From Acidithiobacillus sp. AMEEHan (GTDB taxonomy: Bacteria > Pseudomonadota > Gammaproteobacteria > Acidithiobacillales > Acidithiobacillaceae): a stretch of DNA of 64,000 nucleotides. The notes under the pieces are model-generated. The model saw only the letters and a program-made list of their open reading frames with translations, was not told where the DNA came from and made no database searches. How positions within the stretch are numbered: the first letter of the stretch is position 1; the number at the start of each line of letters is the position of its first letter. The position numbers were made by a program, and so were the translations under genes. The stretch lies in NCBI RefSeq assembly GCF_030996345.1, contig NZ_CP118747.1, positions 2,044,001 through 2,108,000 on the forward strand. The letters are read 5' to 3'. Positions 27,639-36,672 of this stretch are shown one piece after another.

Positions 27639-28490
27639 TTACCGCGCATGCCGAATCGGGTTACGTAACGTGCCAATGCCCTCGATGCGCAATTCGCAGC
27701 TTTCGCCGGCCTGCAGAAAGCGCGGCGGCTTGCGGCTGAATCCCACTCCCGCTGGCGTTCCCGTCGCCAACACATCGCCCGCACGCAAGGGCACGGCGGC
27801 AACGGTAGCGACCAGCAAATCGGCTACATCGAACAGGAGATCACTGGTATTGCCATCCTGCAGGCAGTTTTCGCCTATCCAAGTTTGCAGGCGTAGTCCT
27901 GTACCACCCAAGGGCAACTCGTCGGCACTTACCACCCAGGGGCCCATGGCGCCACTGCGCGCTACGTTTTTCCCCAAGGTCCATTGACTACTGCGAAATT
28001 GCAGGTCACGCAGACTGCCATCGTTGAAAATGGTATAGCCGGATACCGCCGCCAACGCCTGATCCCGGCTGACTCGGCCAGAGAGAGGCTGCGCGAGTAC
28101 CACCGCCAGCTCTACTTCGTAATCGAGTTCTGGGGAAACATCTGGAATCTCCAGAGCCTGCTCGTGCCCCACCAGCGAGTCAGGAAAACGAATAAAAAGA
28201 TTTGGATACTGTGGTGCAGCACTCCCGGTCTCGGCAATATGGTCGCGATAGTTGAGTCCGGCACAAAGAATCTTCTGGCCGAGCAGGGGGGGAAGAAAAT
28301 GCATCTGGCGCTGATCGATGGGCGCGCATCGTTGTGAAACGTAATCCAGCCGCTCGTACAGGCGGGAACTCCTGGTCAATACATCGCGTGCGCTTAGATT
28401 CTCGTCCAATTCCCGCAGCAGAAAGGCACTTTCTCCGACCCAGACGGCGATTTCCGTGTGACCAGCAACTTCCAACAAACTCCAACGCAT
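27639..28490 (-). CDS. Fumarylacetoacetate hydrolase family protein
   Basis: This 283-residue protein has the FAH C-terminal-type catalytic domain. The metal-binding motifs are LDYEVELAVVLAQP (E-x-E) and a downstream Asp (GYTIFNDGSLRDLQF). The conserved LCAGLNYRDHIAETG and LATGTPAGVGFSRKPP blocks are present. Members cleave C-C bonds in diketo acids or act as oxaloacetate decarboxylases, and the substrate here is unknown. The ATG at 28490 has GAGAGGAG 9 bases upstream. It follows the antiporter gene on the same strand by 34 bases. Confidence 0.85.
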   Translation of the reverse strand: MRWSLLEVAGHTEIAVWVGESAFLLRELDENLSARDVLTRSSRLYERLDYVSQRCAPIDQRQMHFLPPLLGQKILCAGLNYRDHIAETGSAAPQYPNLFIRFPDSLVGHEQALEIPDVSPELDYEVELAVVLAQPLSGRVSRDQALAAVSGYTIFNDGSLRDLQFRSSQWTLGKNVARSGAMGPWVVSADELPLGGTGLRLQTWIGENCLQDGNTSDLLFDVADLLVATVAAVPLRAGDVLATGTPAGVGFSRKPPRFLQAGESCELRIEGIGTLRNPIRHAR

Positions 28491-28524
28491 AGCGCTATCT
28501 CCTCTCGATCGCGTGATTTCCCGC

Positions 28525-30521
28525 CTACACTGCCTCCACACCCTTCACATCTTTCTCCTCCTGCTCACCATGCAACACGAAGCGCTCGGCCTCCGTCAGT
28601 GATTCTGGCGAGCCAAAAAGTACCAGAACGTCCCCGCGGCGGAGTCTGGTTTCTGGCGATGGTTCCCGCCCACGAATCCCAAAGCGGCGCACGGCGGCGA
28701 CTTGCACCCCGCGCTTTTCCAGCTCCAAGTCACCTAGGCGGCGTCCGAGGGCATAGGCGGTCTCGCCCAAAGCGATGGAGTAGAGGCGGGGCGATGTCTG
28801 GTCCTCTCCCGGTGCCGACCCACCCCAAAAATTCCCGCGAAAGAGACTGTAGCGTTCCTGCCGGAAACGCCGCACTCGTCGCAATACCGTACTTAGCGGA
28901 AAGCCGATTTGCAGCAAGGTTTGGGAGGCCAGCATGAGTGCCCCCTCGGTGACTTCCGGGACGACCTCATCGGCGCCGGCGCCCTCCAAGGCTGCCATCT
29001 GACTGTCGTCGTGCGCCCTTACCACACTGGGGATCTGCGGTCGCAGCTCCTTGGCGACGGCAAGCACGCGAGCGCTTTCCTGCACATTGCCGTAGGTGAT
29101 GACAATCGCGCGAGCATGGCCGATACCAGCAGCCTCCAGCATATCGCGGCGACTGGCGTCACCATAGAAAATGGTTTCACCTGCCGCCTGGGCCTGGCGT
29201 ACCCGGGTGGGGTCGAGATCAAGGGCCAGGTAGGGGACCCCCTCATCCTCGAGGACGCGAGCGATGCTCTGGCCCACGCGACCATAGCCACAGATGATGA
29301 CGTGTTCCCGCAGATCCTGCTGCCGCACGTCTTCTAGAGCCTGCTGTCGGCGGTTGCGGTAACCCGGAGCCAGGAGACGTGCAATGGCTCCGTTGTACTG
29401 CACCAGCAACGGCGCGAAGAGCATGGACAGGAGCATCGCCCCAGCACCGGCTGCAATACGCCGGGCGGCAGCAGATTTTTCTGGCTGGCAAGCGAAATGA
29501 GGACGAAGCCGAACTCCCCTGCTTGCGCCAGGACCACTGCGCTGCGCAGCGCCACCCCGTTCTCGAAGCCAGTCACACGACAAATGATCCACACCAGCCC
29601 GCCCTTGAGAAAGAAGATCAGTGCCAGAACCAGCAAGACCCAGGGTAAATACTCGATCAGTACAGGAACATCGACCATCATGCCGATGGTTACGAAAAAA
29701 AGTCCGAGCAGGATGTCCCGGAAGGAAGCGATGTCGGCCTCCACCTGGTAGCGATAGGCCGTTTCGGCAAGCAGCATGCCGGCGATGAAGGCGCCCAAGG
29801 CCAAAGACAGCCCGGCCGCCTCGGTGATCCAGGCCAGCCCAAGGGTGACGAGCAAGAGATTGAGCATGAAAAGCTCATTTGACTTGCGCGCGGCTACCCA
29901 CTCAAACCAGGGGCTGACGAGTGGGCGGCCGAGGACCACCAGCAGCAGCAATGCCAGAACCGCTTTACCGCCGGCAATGGCCAAATCGTGGGGTAAGGCC
30001 TTGGGCGAACCGGCGAGAGCTGGGATGAGGATGAGCAGAGGGATGACCGCGAGATCTTGAAAAAGCAGCACACTGATGGCGATGCGACCGTGACGGCTCT
30101 GGGTCTCCAGACGCTCCGCCAGGGCCCGCACCACCATCGCCGTGGACGACATCGCCAGGATGCCGCCGAGCACGACACCAGTACGCCACGATAGGGGAAT
30201 GAGCAGGGCAACACCGAGGAAGGCGAGGACGGTCAGCACCACCTGCGCACTGCCCAGGCCAAAGACCAAGCGACGCATGCGAATGAATTGCGCCAGACTG
30301 AACTCTAGCCCAATACTGAACATCAGGAAGACGACCCCGAATTCCGCCAAGTGCCGCATACGTTCCTCGTCTGGCACCAAGGCTAGGGCATGTGGGCCGA
30401 GGAGCATCCCCACCAGTAGATAAGAGATGATGGGGGGCAAGCGCACCTTGCGGGCCATGGCTACCGTGAGCACCGCGGCGGCGAGCAGAACGACGACCGT
30501 CAGCAGAGAATGATCAGGCAT
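28525..30521 (-). pseudogene. CPA2-family K+/H+ antiporter with RCK domain (KefB/YbaL type), one frameshift
   Basis: The start is the ATG at 30521, with GGAAGGAG before it. An upstream extension is spurious. Residues 1-360 form about 12 helices of a CPA2 cation/proton antiporter (LPPIISYLLVGMLLGPHALA, GVVFLMFSIGLEF, LAQAGEFGFVLISLASQ). The frame breaks at CCCC (29439-29442, GGGG on the coding strand). A fifth G would continue the last helix as GAMLLSMLFAPLL. The other frame then supplies an NAD-binding RCK_N domain (HVIICGYGRVGQSIARVLED) and a TrkA-C domain to 28525. The lesion is the same homopolymer type as in proB, so the gene is probably intact in the organism. It is divergent from hldD. 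Confidence 0.85.
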
Positions 30522-30575
30522 GGCTCCTTCCAGCAGGGTTTTTGCTATCATAGCGCAAAGGAGGTGGCCAATCCC

Positions 30576-31562
30576 ATGTATATCGTCACTGGCGGCGCCG
30601 GATTTATCGGTGCCAATCTCATACACGCCCTCAATCAGCGCGGGATCTCTGACATTCTGGTCAGTGATCATTTGCAGCGCGCTGACAAGTTTCGCAACCT
30701 CGCCGACCTGAACATTCGTGATTATTTTGAAGCGGAGGCATTTCTCCCAGAGTTGTTGGCTGGGCATTTGGGAAAGATCGATGCCATTTTTCACCAAGGA
30801 GCCTGTTCCGACACCATGGCCAGTGATGGCCGCTACGTCATGGATAACAACTACGCGCACAGTAAGGCCCTGTTTCACTGGTGTCAGGAGAATCGGGTAC
30901 CCTTTCTGTATGCCTCGAGCGCCTCAGTGTACGGCATGACGGGTCGTTTTCGGGAGGAACGCGCGGCGGAAGACCCTCTCAATGTCTACGCATTCAGCAA
31001 ATTTCAGTTCGATCAATATGTGCGGGCCCAATGGCACGCGTTACAGGCGCCGGTGCATGGCTTTCGCTTCTTCAACGTCTACGGTCCGCGGGAATTCCAC
31101 AAGGGGCGCATGGCGTCGGTAGCTCTGCATTTTTCCCGCCAATATCGTCAGGAGGGCAAGGTGCGCCTCTTCGCCGGCAGTGACGGCTATGCCGATGGCG
31201 AGCAACGCCGCGATTTCATCCATGTGGATGACGTGGTCGCCGTCCATTTTCATTTTCTCGAGCATCCGCAGTCCGGCATCTATAACGTCGGAACGGGTCG
31301 GGCGCAGAGTTTCAATGATGTCGCCTTGGCTGTCATCCAGACCATCGACACAGAAACGGGCAAAGCGCCCCGCTCTCTCGCCGAGCTGCAACGGGATGGA
31401 GTGATTACGTATAGCCCTATGCCGGAAGCGCTGCACGGTAAGTACCAGAGTTACACCCAGGCCGATATCGAAAAATTGCGTGCGGCTGGGTATAGCGCTC
31501 CTTTTCTGGATGTGGAGGCCGGTGTGAGACGCTATCTGGCCTGGTTGGGCGAGAGGGAGTGA
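30576..31562 (+). CDS. hldD: ADP-L-glycero-D-manno-heptose 6-epimerase
   Basis: HldD performs the last step in making ADP-heptose for the lipopolysaccharide inner core. The 328-residue short-chain dehydrogenase starts at the ATG at 30576, with an excellent AAAGGAGGTG. The NADP-binding motif is VTGGAGFIGANL at residues 4-15, the family block is FHQGACSDTM, and the catalytic Tyr-x3-Lys is YAFSKFQFD. The conserved FFNVYGPRE and QRRDFIHVDD segments are also present. It is directly followed, with a 4-base overlap or 2-base gap depending on the start, by a second sugar epimerase. Confidence 0.94.
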   Translation: MYIVTGGAGFIGANLIHALNQRGISDILVSDHLQRADKFRNLADLNIRDYFEAEAFLPELLAGHLGKIDAIFHQGACSDTMASDGRYVMDNNYAHSKALFHWCQENRVPFLYASSASVYGMTGRFREERAAEDPLNVYAFSKFQFDQYVRAQWHALQAPVHGFRFFNVYGPREFHKGRMASVALHFSRQYRQEGKVRLFAGSDGYADGEQRRDFIHVDDVVAVHFHFLEHPQSGIYNVGTGRAQSFNDVALAVIQTIDTETGKAPRSLAELQRDGVITYSPMPEALHGKYQSYTQADIEKLRAAGYSAPFLDVEAGVRRYLAWLGERE

Positions 31563-31564
31563 GC

Positions 31565-32572
31565 ATGGATGGCAGGATTCTGGTAACCGGAGCGGCAGGG
31601 TTCATCGGCTTTCATCTCAGTCGTCGTCTGCTCGCCGAGGGATATTCGGTCTATGGCATCGACAACCTCAATGCCTACTACGACCCGGCTCTGAAGCGCG
31701 CCCGTCTGGCCCAGCTGGAAAGTCACCCCGCCTTTCAGTTTCAACGCCTTGATCTGGCAGATCGGGTGGCTATGGAGGCCTTGTTTTCGCGTTTGCCTTT
31801 CGCAGCAGTGGTCAATCTGGCTGCCCAGGCGGGAGTTCGCTATTCATTGAAGGCACCGCACGAATACGTGGACAGTAACCTGCAAGGCTTTCTGAATGTT
31901 TTGGAGGGTTGTCGGCAGCAGCAAGTGCAACATCTGCTCTTCGCCTCCTCCAGCTCTGTCTATGGGGCCAACAGCCAGCTGCCCTACAGTACCCACGATC
32001 CCGTCGATCACCCGGTCAGTCTTTACGCAGCGACCAAGCGGGCTGGCGAGTTGATGGCGCACAGTTACGCCCATCTGTATCGCATTCCCTGCACCGGTTT
32101 GCGCTTCTTTACGGTCTATGGCCCCTGGGGGCGGCCAGATATGGCCTACTTCAGTTTCACCCAGAAAATTTTGGCCGGAGAAAAGATCCCGGTATTCAAT
32201 CACGGGCGGATGCAGCGCGACTTCACCTATATCGATGACATCGTCGAGGCCGTGACGCGCCTGCTACCGCTTGCGCCGGTGCCACAGGAGAATTGGCCGC
32301 GCGACCCGGCAAGCAGTGCAGCCCCATTCCGGATTCATAACATCGGCAATCACCAACCCGTGGCGTTGCTGGAATTTATTCGACTACTGGAAGAGGCGTT
32401 GGGACGTAGCGCGGAACTGGAGCTCCTGCCGATGCAGGATGGCGATGTGCACGCCACCTTTGCCGAGGTCAGCGAATTACAGCGGACGGTGGACTTCGCC
32501 CCGCGCACGGACCTGGCGACGGGGCTTCGACGTTTTGTTGCCTGGTACCGGGACTATTTCGGCGGCCAGTAG
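31565..32572 (+). CDS. NAD-dependent nucleotide-sugar epimerase (UDP-glucuronate 4-epimerase type)
   Basis: This 335-residue extended short-chain dehydrogenase has the Rossmann motif LVTGAAGFIGFHLS at the N-terminus, catalytic SSSSVYG, and Tyr-x3-Lys in YAATKRAGE. The segment YGIDNLNAYYDPALK and the TVYGPWGRPDMAYF block are characteristic of UDP-glucuronate 4-epimerases (CapI/LspL group), which supply galacturonate for surface polysaccharides. The ATG at 31565 is spaced 5 bases from GGGAG. A GTG at 31559 is an alternative. It is probably co-transcribed with hldD. Confidence 0.85.
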   Translation: MDGRILVTGAAGFIGFHLSRRLLAEGYSVYGIDNLNAYYDPALKRARLAQLESHPAFQFQRLDLADRVAMEALFSRLPFAAVVNLAAQAGVRYSLKAPHEYVDSNLQGFLNVLEGCRQQQVQHLLFASSSSVYGANSQLPYSTHDPVDHPVSLYAATKRAGELMAHSYAHLYRIPCTGLRFFTVYGPWGRPDMAYFSFTQKILAGEKIPVFNHGRMQRDFTYIDDIVEAVTRLLPLAPVPQENWPRDPASSAAPFRIHNIGNHQPVALLEFIRLLEEALGRSAELELLPMQDGDVHATFAEVSELQRTVDFAPRTDLATGLRRFVAWYRDYFGGQ

Positions 32573-32579
32573 ATCCTCT

Positions 32580-33713
32580 CTAGCCCTGTGCAGTCCCTTG
32601 CCTGCTGACTACCGGAGCGACATCCATCACCCGCGTCAGCAGGCCATTCTGCTCCTGCGTGCTAAGCCAGGAGCGCGCTTGACGAAAACGTAGCCAGCAA
32701 TGCTGTTCGTAATCATAGAGCTGGCACTGGGCAAAAATCCGCCTTACCGCGCGAAAGCTGAAGCGCATTTCGTGGATGTACTGCCCATACTGCTCGCGCA
32801 GGTCGGCATAGGCCCCTTTCAGGTGATAGAACGGGATCCGGGCATCGACATGGTGCGGGGTGTGGATGAGGATGTTGTGAATCAATAGCTCGCTGATGCG
32901 CGAACAACGCACGATACTGCTGCAATAGAGCTGGCCCAGCGCTGGCGCCCAATCTTCTTTCTCCGCGAAAAAGGGAAGGTCTGGATGGGTATGATGCAGG
33001 AAGACAAAAAGCGCTATGAAGTAGTTGAAAACGATGAAAGGCAGGAGTACTGCCGAGATCCATGACGAAATCCCCCCAATCCACCAGGCAACTGCCGAAA
33101 ATCCCAGGAAAAAGAAGAGAGTGATGGCCTTATCATTGCGGAACGCCGCCCGATTTTTCTCATCCCCACGGAAGCGCAGCATGCCCGGCCACCAGACCCG
33201 TAGAATGTAGTGCAGGGCGCAGGCATAGGGGGTGCGCTCCAGTCGGTAGAGCAGGCGTCGTGGCCAAGAGCTTTTGCGGTATTCGGCAGGAGTCCAGGGA
33301 CGCCAGATCCAGTCGACCGAACTCAGGCTGGTAAAGCCGTGATGCACGCGGTTATGGCCGAAGGCCCAGAGGCGGTACATATTGAAAGAGGGTAGCATGA
33401 AGATCGTCCCCAACCAGCGCGATATACGCTGACTGCGGAAGAGGGCACCGTGTGCGGCATCATGGGCCCAAACGAACATGAAGGCGACTGCTGCGCCTGC
33501 CAACAAACCAAACACCAGCTTGAGCCACCAGTACGGAGCGAGCAGGGTGCCAGCGATCGCGCTCAGGTAGAGGAGGGCGTCAAAAAAGTAAGCCAGCAGC
33601 GCCCGGGTGATGGATTGTTGATAGCGTTCCGGCCGGATCGCCGCACGCAGTTCCTGAAGACGGATGTGACGCAATTGCGCCAGATCCCGTTGCAGAGATT
33701 TTTGAAGCATCAT
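32580..33713 (-). CDS. Membrane fatty acid desaturase / hydroxylase family protein
   Basis: This 377-residue membrane diiron enzyme has three histidine clusters in the expected order: HDAAHGALF (about residue 85), HNRVHHGF (about 122) and HTPHHVDARIP (about 290), with an additional FLHHTHPDLPFF. Four or so membrane helices separate them. The probable action is desaturation of acyl chains in membrane lipids. The exact position cannot be assigned. The start is the first of two adjacent ATGs (33713), after AGGGGG. Upstream is a short (TA)n stretch around 33740. It converges on the epimerase gene. Confidence 0.85.
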   Translation of the reverse strand: MMLQKSLQRDLAQLRHIRLQELRAAIRPERYQQSITRALLAYFFDALLYLSAIAGTLLAPYWWLKLVFGLLAGAAVAFMFVWAHDAAHGALFRSQRISRWLGTIFMLPSFNMYRLWAFGHNRVHHGFTSLSSVDWIWRPWTPAEYRKSSWPRRLLYRLERTPYACALHYILRVWWPGMLRFRGDEKNRAAFRNDKAITLFFFLGFSAVAWWIGGISSWISAVLLPFIVFNYFIALFVFLHHTHPDLPFFAEKEDWAPALGQLYCSSIVRCSRISELLIHNILIHTPHHVDARIPFYHLKGAYADLREQYGQYIHEMRFSFRAVRRIFAQCQLYDYEQHCWLRFRQARSWLSTQEQNGLLTRVMDVAPVVSRQGTAQG

Positions 33714-33896
33714 AAACCCCCTGACATCATAGAGTATTAGTATATATATATCCGCAATACGAGGGGAGAGCAAGCATGGATCCTACACGCTCTGCTTCCC
33801 TCTATCCCGATTTTCGCTCTCTTGCAGGCTTGGAGATGATGATGCTAGATTGCCTGACGGGGATTGCGTCCTCATTCATTCAGGGAGAATGTGAAC

Positions 33897-34217
33897 ATGT
33901 TGGATATGAGCAAAATCAAGCCTGTTACCCGATTGGTCCTGCTGGCTGGCGTCATTGCCCTGGCCAGTGCCTGCGCGAAGAAAGAGGAGAGCACTGCCGC
34001 CGCTTCTTCCAGCGCCACCACCGAATCTTCTGCCGCCGCTAGCTCCGATACGAGTTCTGCCGCTGCAGCCAGCACCGCGCCGGAGAGTTCCGCGGCGACG
34101 GCCTCTGACATGAGTGGCATGAGTGGCGCCGCCAGCACCGAGTCTTCGGATTCTGCGGATGCTGCCAGTTCTAGCAGCGATGATAGTAGCGGGAACTCAA
34201 GCACCTCTACCGATTGA
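33897..34217 (+). CDS. Small Ser/Ala-rich lipoprotein
   Basis: This 106-residue protein has a lipoprotein signal, with the lipid-attachment Cys at residue 26 (ALASAC/AKKEES). Almost all that follows is Ser, Ala and Thr with scattered Asp/Glu, a low-complexity, probably unstructured chain with no recognisable domain. It closely mirrors the N-terminal half of the next gene, the lipocytochrome c, in signal, context and composition. It may be a shortened paralogue or a cell-surface spacer. The ATG at 33897 is preceded by AGGGAG. A terminator follows. The function is unknown. Confidence 0.7.
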   Translation: MLDMSKIKPVTRLVLLAGVIALASACAKKEESTAAASSSATTESSAAASSDTSSAAAASTAPESSAATASDMSGMSGAASTESSDSADAASSSSDDSSGNSSTSTD

Positions 34218-34240
34218 TTCTTGCTGCAGGGTTGTCTTGA

Positions 34241-34280
34241 AATGGGTTGGTGGATTCTTTTCCACCGACCCATTTTGTTT
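34241..34280 (+). terminator. Rho-independent terminator after the Ser/Ala-rich lipoprotein
   Basis: A 14-base stem with a single mismatch (34241-34254 with 34261-34274) encloses a 6-base loop and is followed by TTTTGTTTT. It lies 24 bases after the lipoprotein stop and separates it from the cytochrome gene. Confidence 0.85.
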
Positions 34281-34353
34281 TATCCTTTCGAGTAAAATAC
34301 TTTAGCTTGGGCGAGAAAGATCTCACGGCAACAAATCAAAGGGAGGTTTCGCA

Positions 34354-34902
34354 ATGGTTACGGAAGGGAAGCGTATTCATCCGCTGGCGAGAACGCTGTT
34401 GATGCTGGGCATCGTCGGTCTCGCCGCAGCTTGTGGCAAAGGTAATGAGAGCAGCAATGTGGCAGCATCATCCGGAAGTGGGAGCGACAGCAGCGCAGTG
34501 TCCTCCAGCGAAAGCGGTGGCAGTGCGGCAACGCAGTCCAGCGACAGCGCGGCGACCAGCTCCCCTGCTGGTTATCAGGAATCGCCTGCAGCCCATTTGA
34601 TTCCCGTAGCGATGAGCACAGATCAGATGGCCAAGGCCAAATCCCTGGCGGAAGCAAAGGGTTGTTTTGCCTGCCATCAGGTCGATGCCAAGGTCGTGGG
34701 ACCGGCTTTTGCCTGGGTTGCCTACAAGTACAAGGGCAATCCGAAGGCAGAAGGAAAATTGGCGGACGCCATTCAGCATGGTATCAGCGGTGTATGGGGT
34801 GGTATGCCCATGCCGGCGCAGGATGTTACTCCCGCGCAAGCCAAAGAGCTTGCCTCCTGGGTATTGGCGCAAAAGCCTATCGCACCGCCCAAGGCTTCTT
34901 AA
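34354..34902 (+). CDS. Lipid-anchored class I cytochrome c
   Basis: This 182-residue protein has a lipoprotein signal (lipidated Cys near residue 27, GLAAAC), a Ser/Gly/Ala-rich tether of about 50 residues, and one cytochrome c domain from about residue 85. Heme attaches at C104-x2-C107-H108 (KGCFACHQ). The axial Met is probably in WGGMPMPAQD near residue 150. The domain is short, like cytochromes c-551/c-552. A periplasmic, membrane-tethered electron carrier is expected. Its partner (for example a terminal oxidase) is not in view. AAGGGAGG precedes the ATG. Confidence 0.88.
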   Translation: MVTEGKRIHPLARTLLMLGIVGLAAACGKGNESSNVAASSGSGSDSSAVSSSESGGSAATQSSDSAATSSPAGYQESPAAHLIPVAMSTDQMAKAKSLAEAKGCFACHQVDAKVVGPAFAWVAYKYKGNPKAEGKLADAIQHGISGVWGGMPMPAQDVTPAQAKELASWVLAQKPIAPPKAS

Positions 34903-34924
34903 ACTCACTGGTTTCGTGATACAA

Positions 34925-34948
34925 CCCCCGCTTCATGCGGGGTTTTTT
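34925..34948 (+). terminator. Hairpin terminator overlapping the AmpG-like leader
   Basis: CCCCGC (34926-34931) pairs with GCGGGG (34937-34942) and is followed by six T, ending immediately before the ATG at 34949. It probably ends the cytochrome transcript. If transcription reads through, the same GGGG would serve as the next gene's ribosome binding site, so the hairpin could also mask translation. Confidence 0.75.
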
Positions 34949-36166
34949 ATGCGAAAAGTATTCTGGATTGCCAGTAGCTATTATGCCGAAGGGTTGCCTT
35001 TCTCTCTGGTGCAGCAGGTATCTGTACAATTTTTTACCGCTGCTGGGGCTGGAACCCCCCTGATCGGCTTGCTTTCTCTGCTGGGTCTGCCTTGGAATTT
35101 CAAGCTGTTTTGGAGTCCGCTGATCGATCTCTTTGGCAACAAAAAGCGTTGGATCTTTGTCATGGAGCTGATCCTAGCGGGGGTGGCGATGCTGCTCATC
35201 TGGCCTGCGCAGGCCATGAACCTGTCTCTGGCCTTCAAGATTTTTGCGCTCATGGCGGTGATGTCCGCTACCCACGATATGTCCGTCGATGGCTTTTATA
35301 TCCAGACCTTGCCGGAAAGCGAGCAGGCCAGATACTCCGGCTTGCGGGTTGCGGCCTACCGGGTGGCCATGCTGGTTGGCAATGGCGCGTTGGTGATCAT
35401 TGCAGGTTGGGTGTCCTGGGTAGCTTGCTTCGCCCTTGCGGCGCTGATGCTGATTGTTCTCGCCTTCTGGCATCGGGCCGCGATGCCAACTCCCGAAAGG
35501 GGTGCCAAGCCTGGAGACAGGCGCTGGCAGCAAGTGCTTGAGTCAGTCCACAATTACCTTGCACAGCCAAACATCGTCTGGGCATTGCTGTTCATTCTTC
35601 TCTTTCGGGCGGGCGACGCCTTTCTCTTCGCCATGGTCACCCCGTTTTTGCACAGCCTGGGCTATGGGTTGGTGGCACGGGGTGTACTTACCGGTGCCAT
35701 AGGCACCATCACCGGGATTGCTGGCTCCATTCTCGGCGGCCTGATCATCGCGCGCTGGAGCTTGCAACGAAGCATTTTTACTCTGACCTTCATTCAATCC
35801 TTTGCCATACTCGCCTACGCTTGGCTTGCCTGGGCTCGGCCAGATGTGTTTTCCGTTGCCGCCGTTGCCGCCTTCGAGCAATTTGCCGGAGGGCTGGGTA
35901 CGGCAGTTCTCATGGTCTTTCTGATGCAACGTTGTCAGAAGGGTTTTGAAGCCACGCATTTTGCGATTGGTTCCGCCTTGATGTCTCTTGCCTCTACCGT
36001 CGCTGGCAGTTTCAGCGGGTTTCTGGTTCGTGACCTGGGCTATTTCCACTTTTTCCTGCTTAGTTTTGCTGCCGCGATTCCCAGCCTCTTTTTGGCATTC
36101 TTCATGCCTTCAGGGCTTTTTCACCAGGAACAGAAGCGTTACAAGAACGCGAGAATCACAGTATAG
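34949..36166 (+). CDS. AmpG-like MFS transporter
   Basis: This 405-residue protein has about 12 membrane segments. The opening IASSYYAEGLPFSLVQQVSV and the loop NFKLFWSPLIDL are typical of AmpG-family permeases, as is ATHDMSVDGFYIQTL (the usual form is ATQDIAVDGYALTLL). AmpG imports anhydromuropeptides for cell-wall recycling. Many AmpG-like proteins have other, unknown substrates. The ATG at 34949 is chosen as the first residue of the conserved region. A long upstream reading frame crosses the cytochrome gene and is spurious. Confidence 0.82.
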   Translation: MRKVFWIASSYYAEGLPFSLVQQVSVQFFTAAGAGTPLIGLLSLLGLPWNFKLFWSPLIDLFGNKKRWIFVMELILAGVAMLLIWPAQAMNLSLAFKIFALMAVMSATHDMSVDGFYIQTLPESEQARYSGLRVAAYRVAMLVGNGALVIIAGWVSWVACFALAALMLIVLAFWHRAAMPTPERGAKPGDRRWQQVLESVHNYLAQPNIVWALLFILLFRAGDAFLFAMVTPFLHSLGYGLVARGVLTGAIGTITGIAGSILGGLIIARWSLQRSIFTLTFIQSFAILAYAWLAWARPDVFSVAAVAAFEQFAGGLGTAVLMVFLMQRCQKGFEATHFAIGSALMSLASTVAGSFSGFLVRDLGYFHFFLLSFAAAIPSLFLAFFMPSGLFHQEQKRYKNARITV

Positions 36167-36323
36167 TATTTTGATTTATAAAAAGTTTATTTTAGCTTCC
36201 GGTGGGGCCAGGACAAAGTTCGCGCGACGCAAGCGTGTACCGCCGCGTTTTCATCCTCTACCTCAACGTCAAGGTTGTCTTTTACCAGAACTGGAAGAAG
36301 TCTATAGAGCCTGTCGTTATAGG

Positions 36324-36659
36324 ATGACAAATTCAAAGCAGGAATTCGTGATTGATGGCTTCACCCACTGGCGAGGCGCAGTTTTGGGTGCCTGGAATCC
36401 GGGTTCGCGTTGGCAGTCGGAATATAGCAATCGCAGACGGGATCGGCGTATGTTGCGTCAACTTGGCGGTGGACATCATCAGCCCGTTTGGGGTGGAACC
36501 AACACCTGGTGGGAGCGGCATTTCTGGGTGCCGGGCCTGAGCCTCCCGCGCGCTGCTCGTCTGGCTTCCATCATGGGGCAAAATGCCTTTCTCTATCTCG
36601 ATGGCCGGCGCGTTCATCTGATTTGGTGCTACACTTCGAAAAGGCGAGATAAAATATAG
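36324..36659 (+). CDS. DUF3293 family protein
   Basis: At least 111 residues are coded. The blocks AVLGAWNPGSRW and ARLASIMGQNAFLYLDGRR match the two conserved regions of DUF3293 proteins, whose function is unknown. The true start is unclear. In-frame residues before the ATG at 36324 (PELEEVYRACRYR) also look like the family N-terminus, yet no ATG or GTG lies upstream, and the only other candidate is a TTG at 36171. The region should be checked for a sequence error. The next gene begins 13 bases later. Confidence 0.55.
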   Translation: MTNSKQEFVIDGFTHWRGAVLGAWNPGSRWQSEYSNRRRDRRMLRQLGGGHHQPVWGGTNTWWERHFWVPGLSLPRAARLASIMGQNAFLYLDGRRVHLIWCYTSKRRDKI

Positions 36660-36672
36660 GCGGAGTTGGGTC

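Noticed and set aside
33720-33760. (TA)n tract upstream of the desaturase as a promoter
   Set aside because: It is A+T-rich and probably near the promoter, but no -35/-10 pair with acceptable spacing could be fixed.
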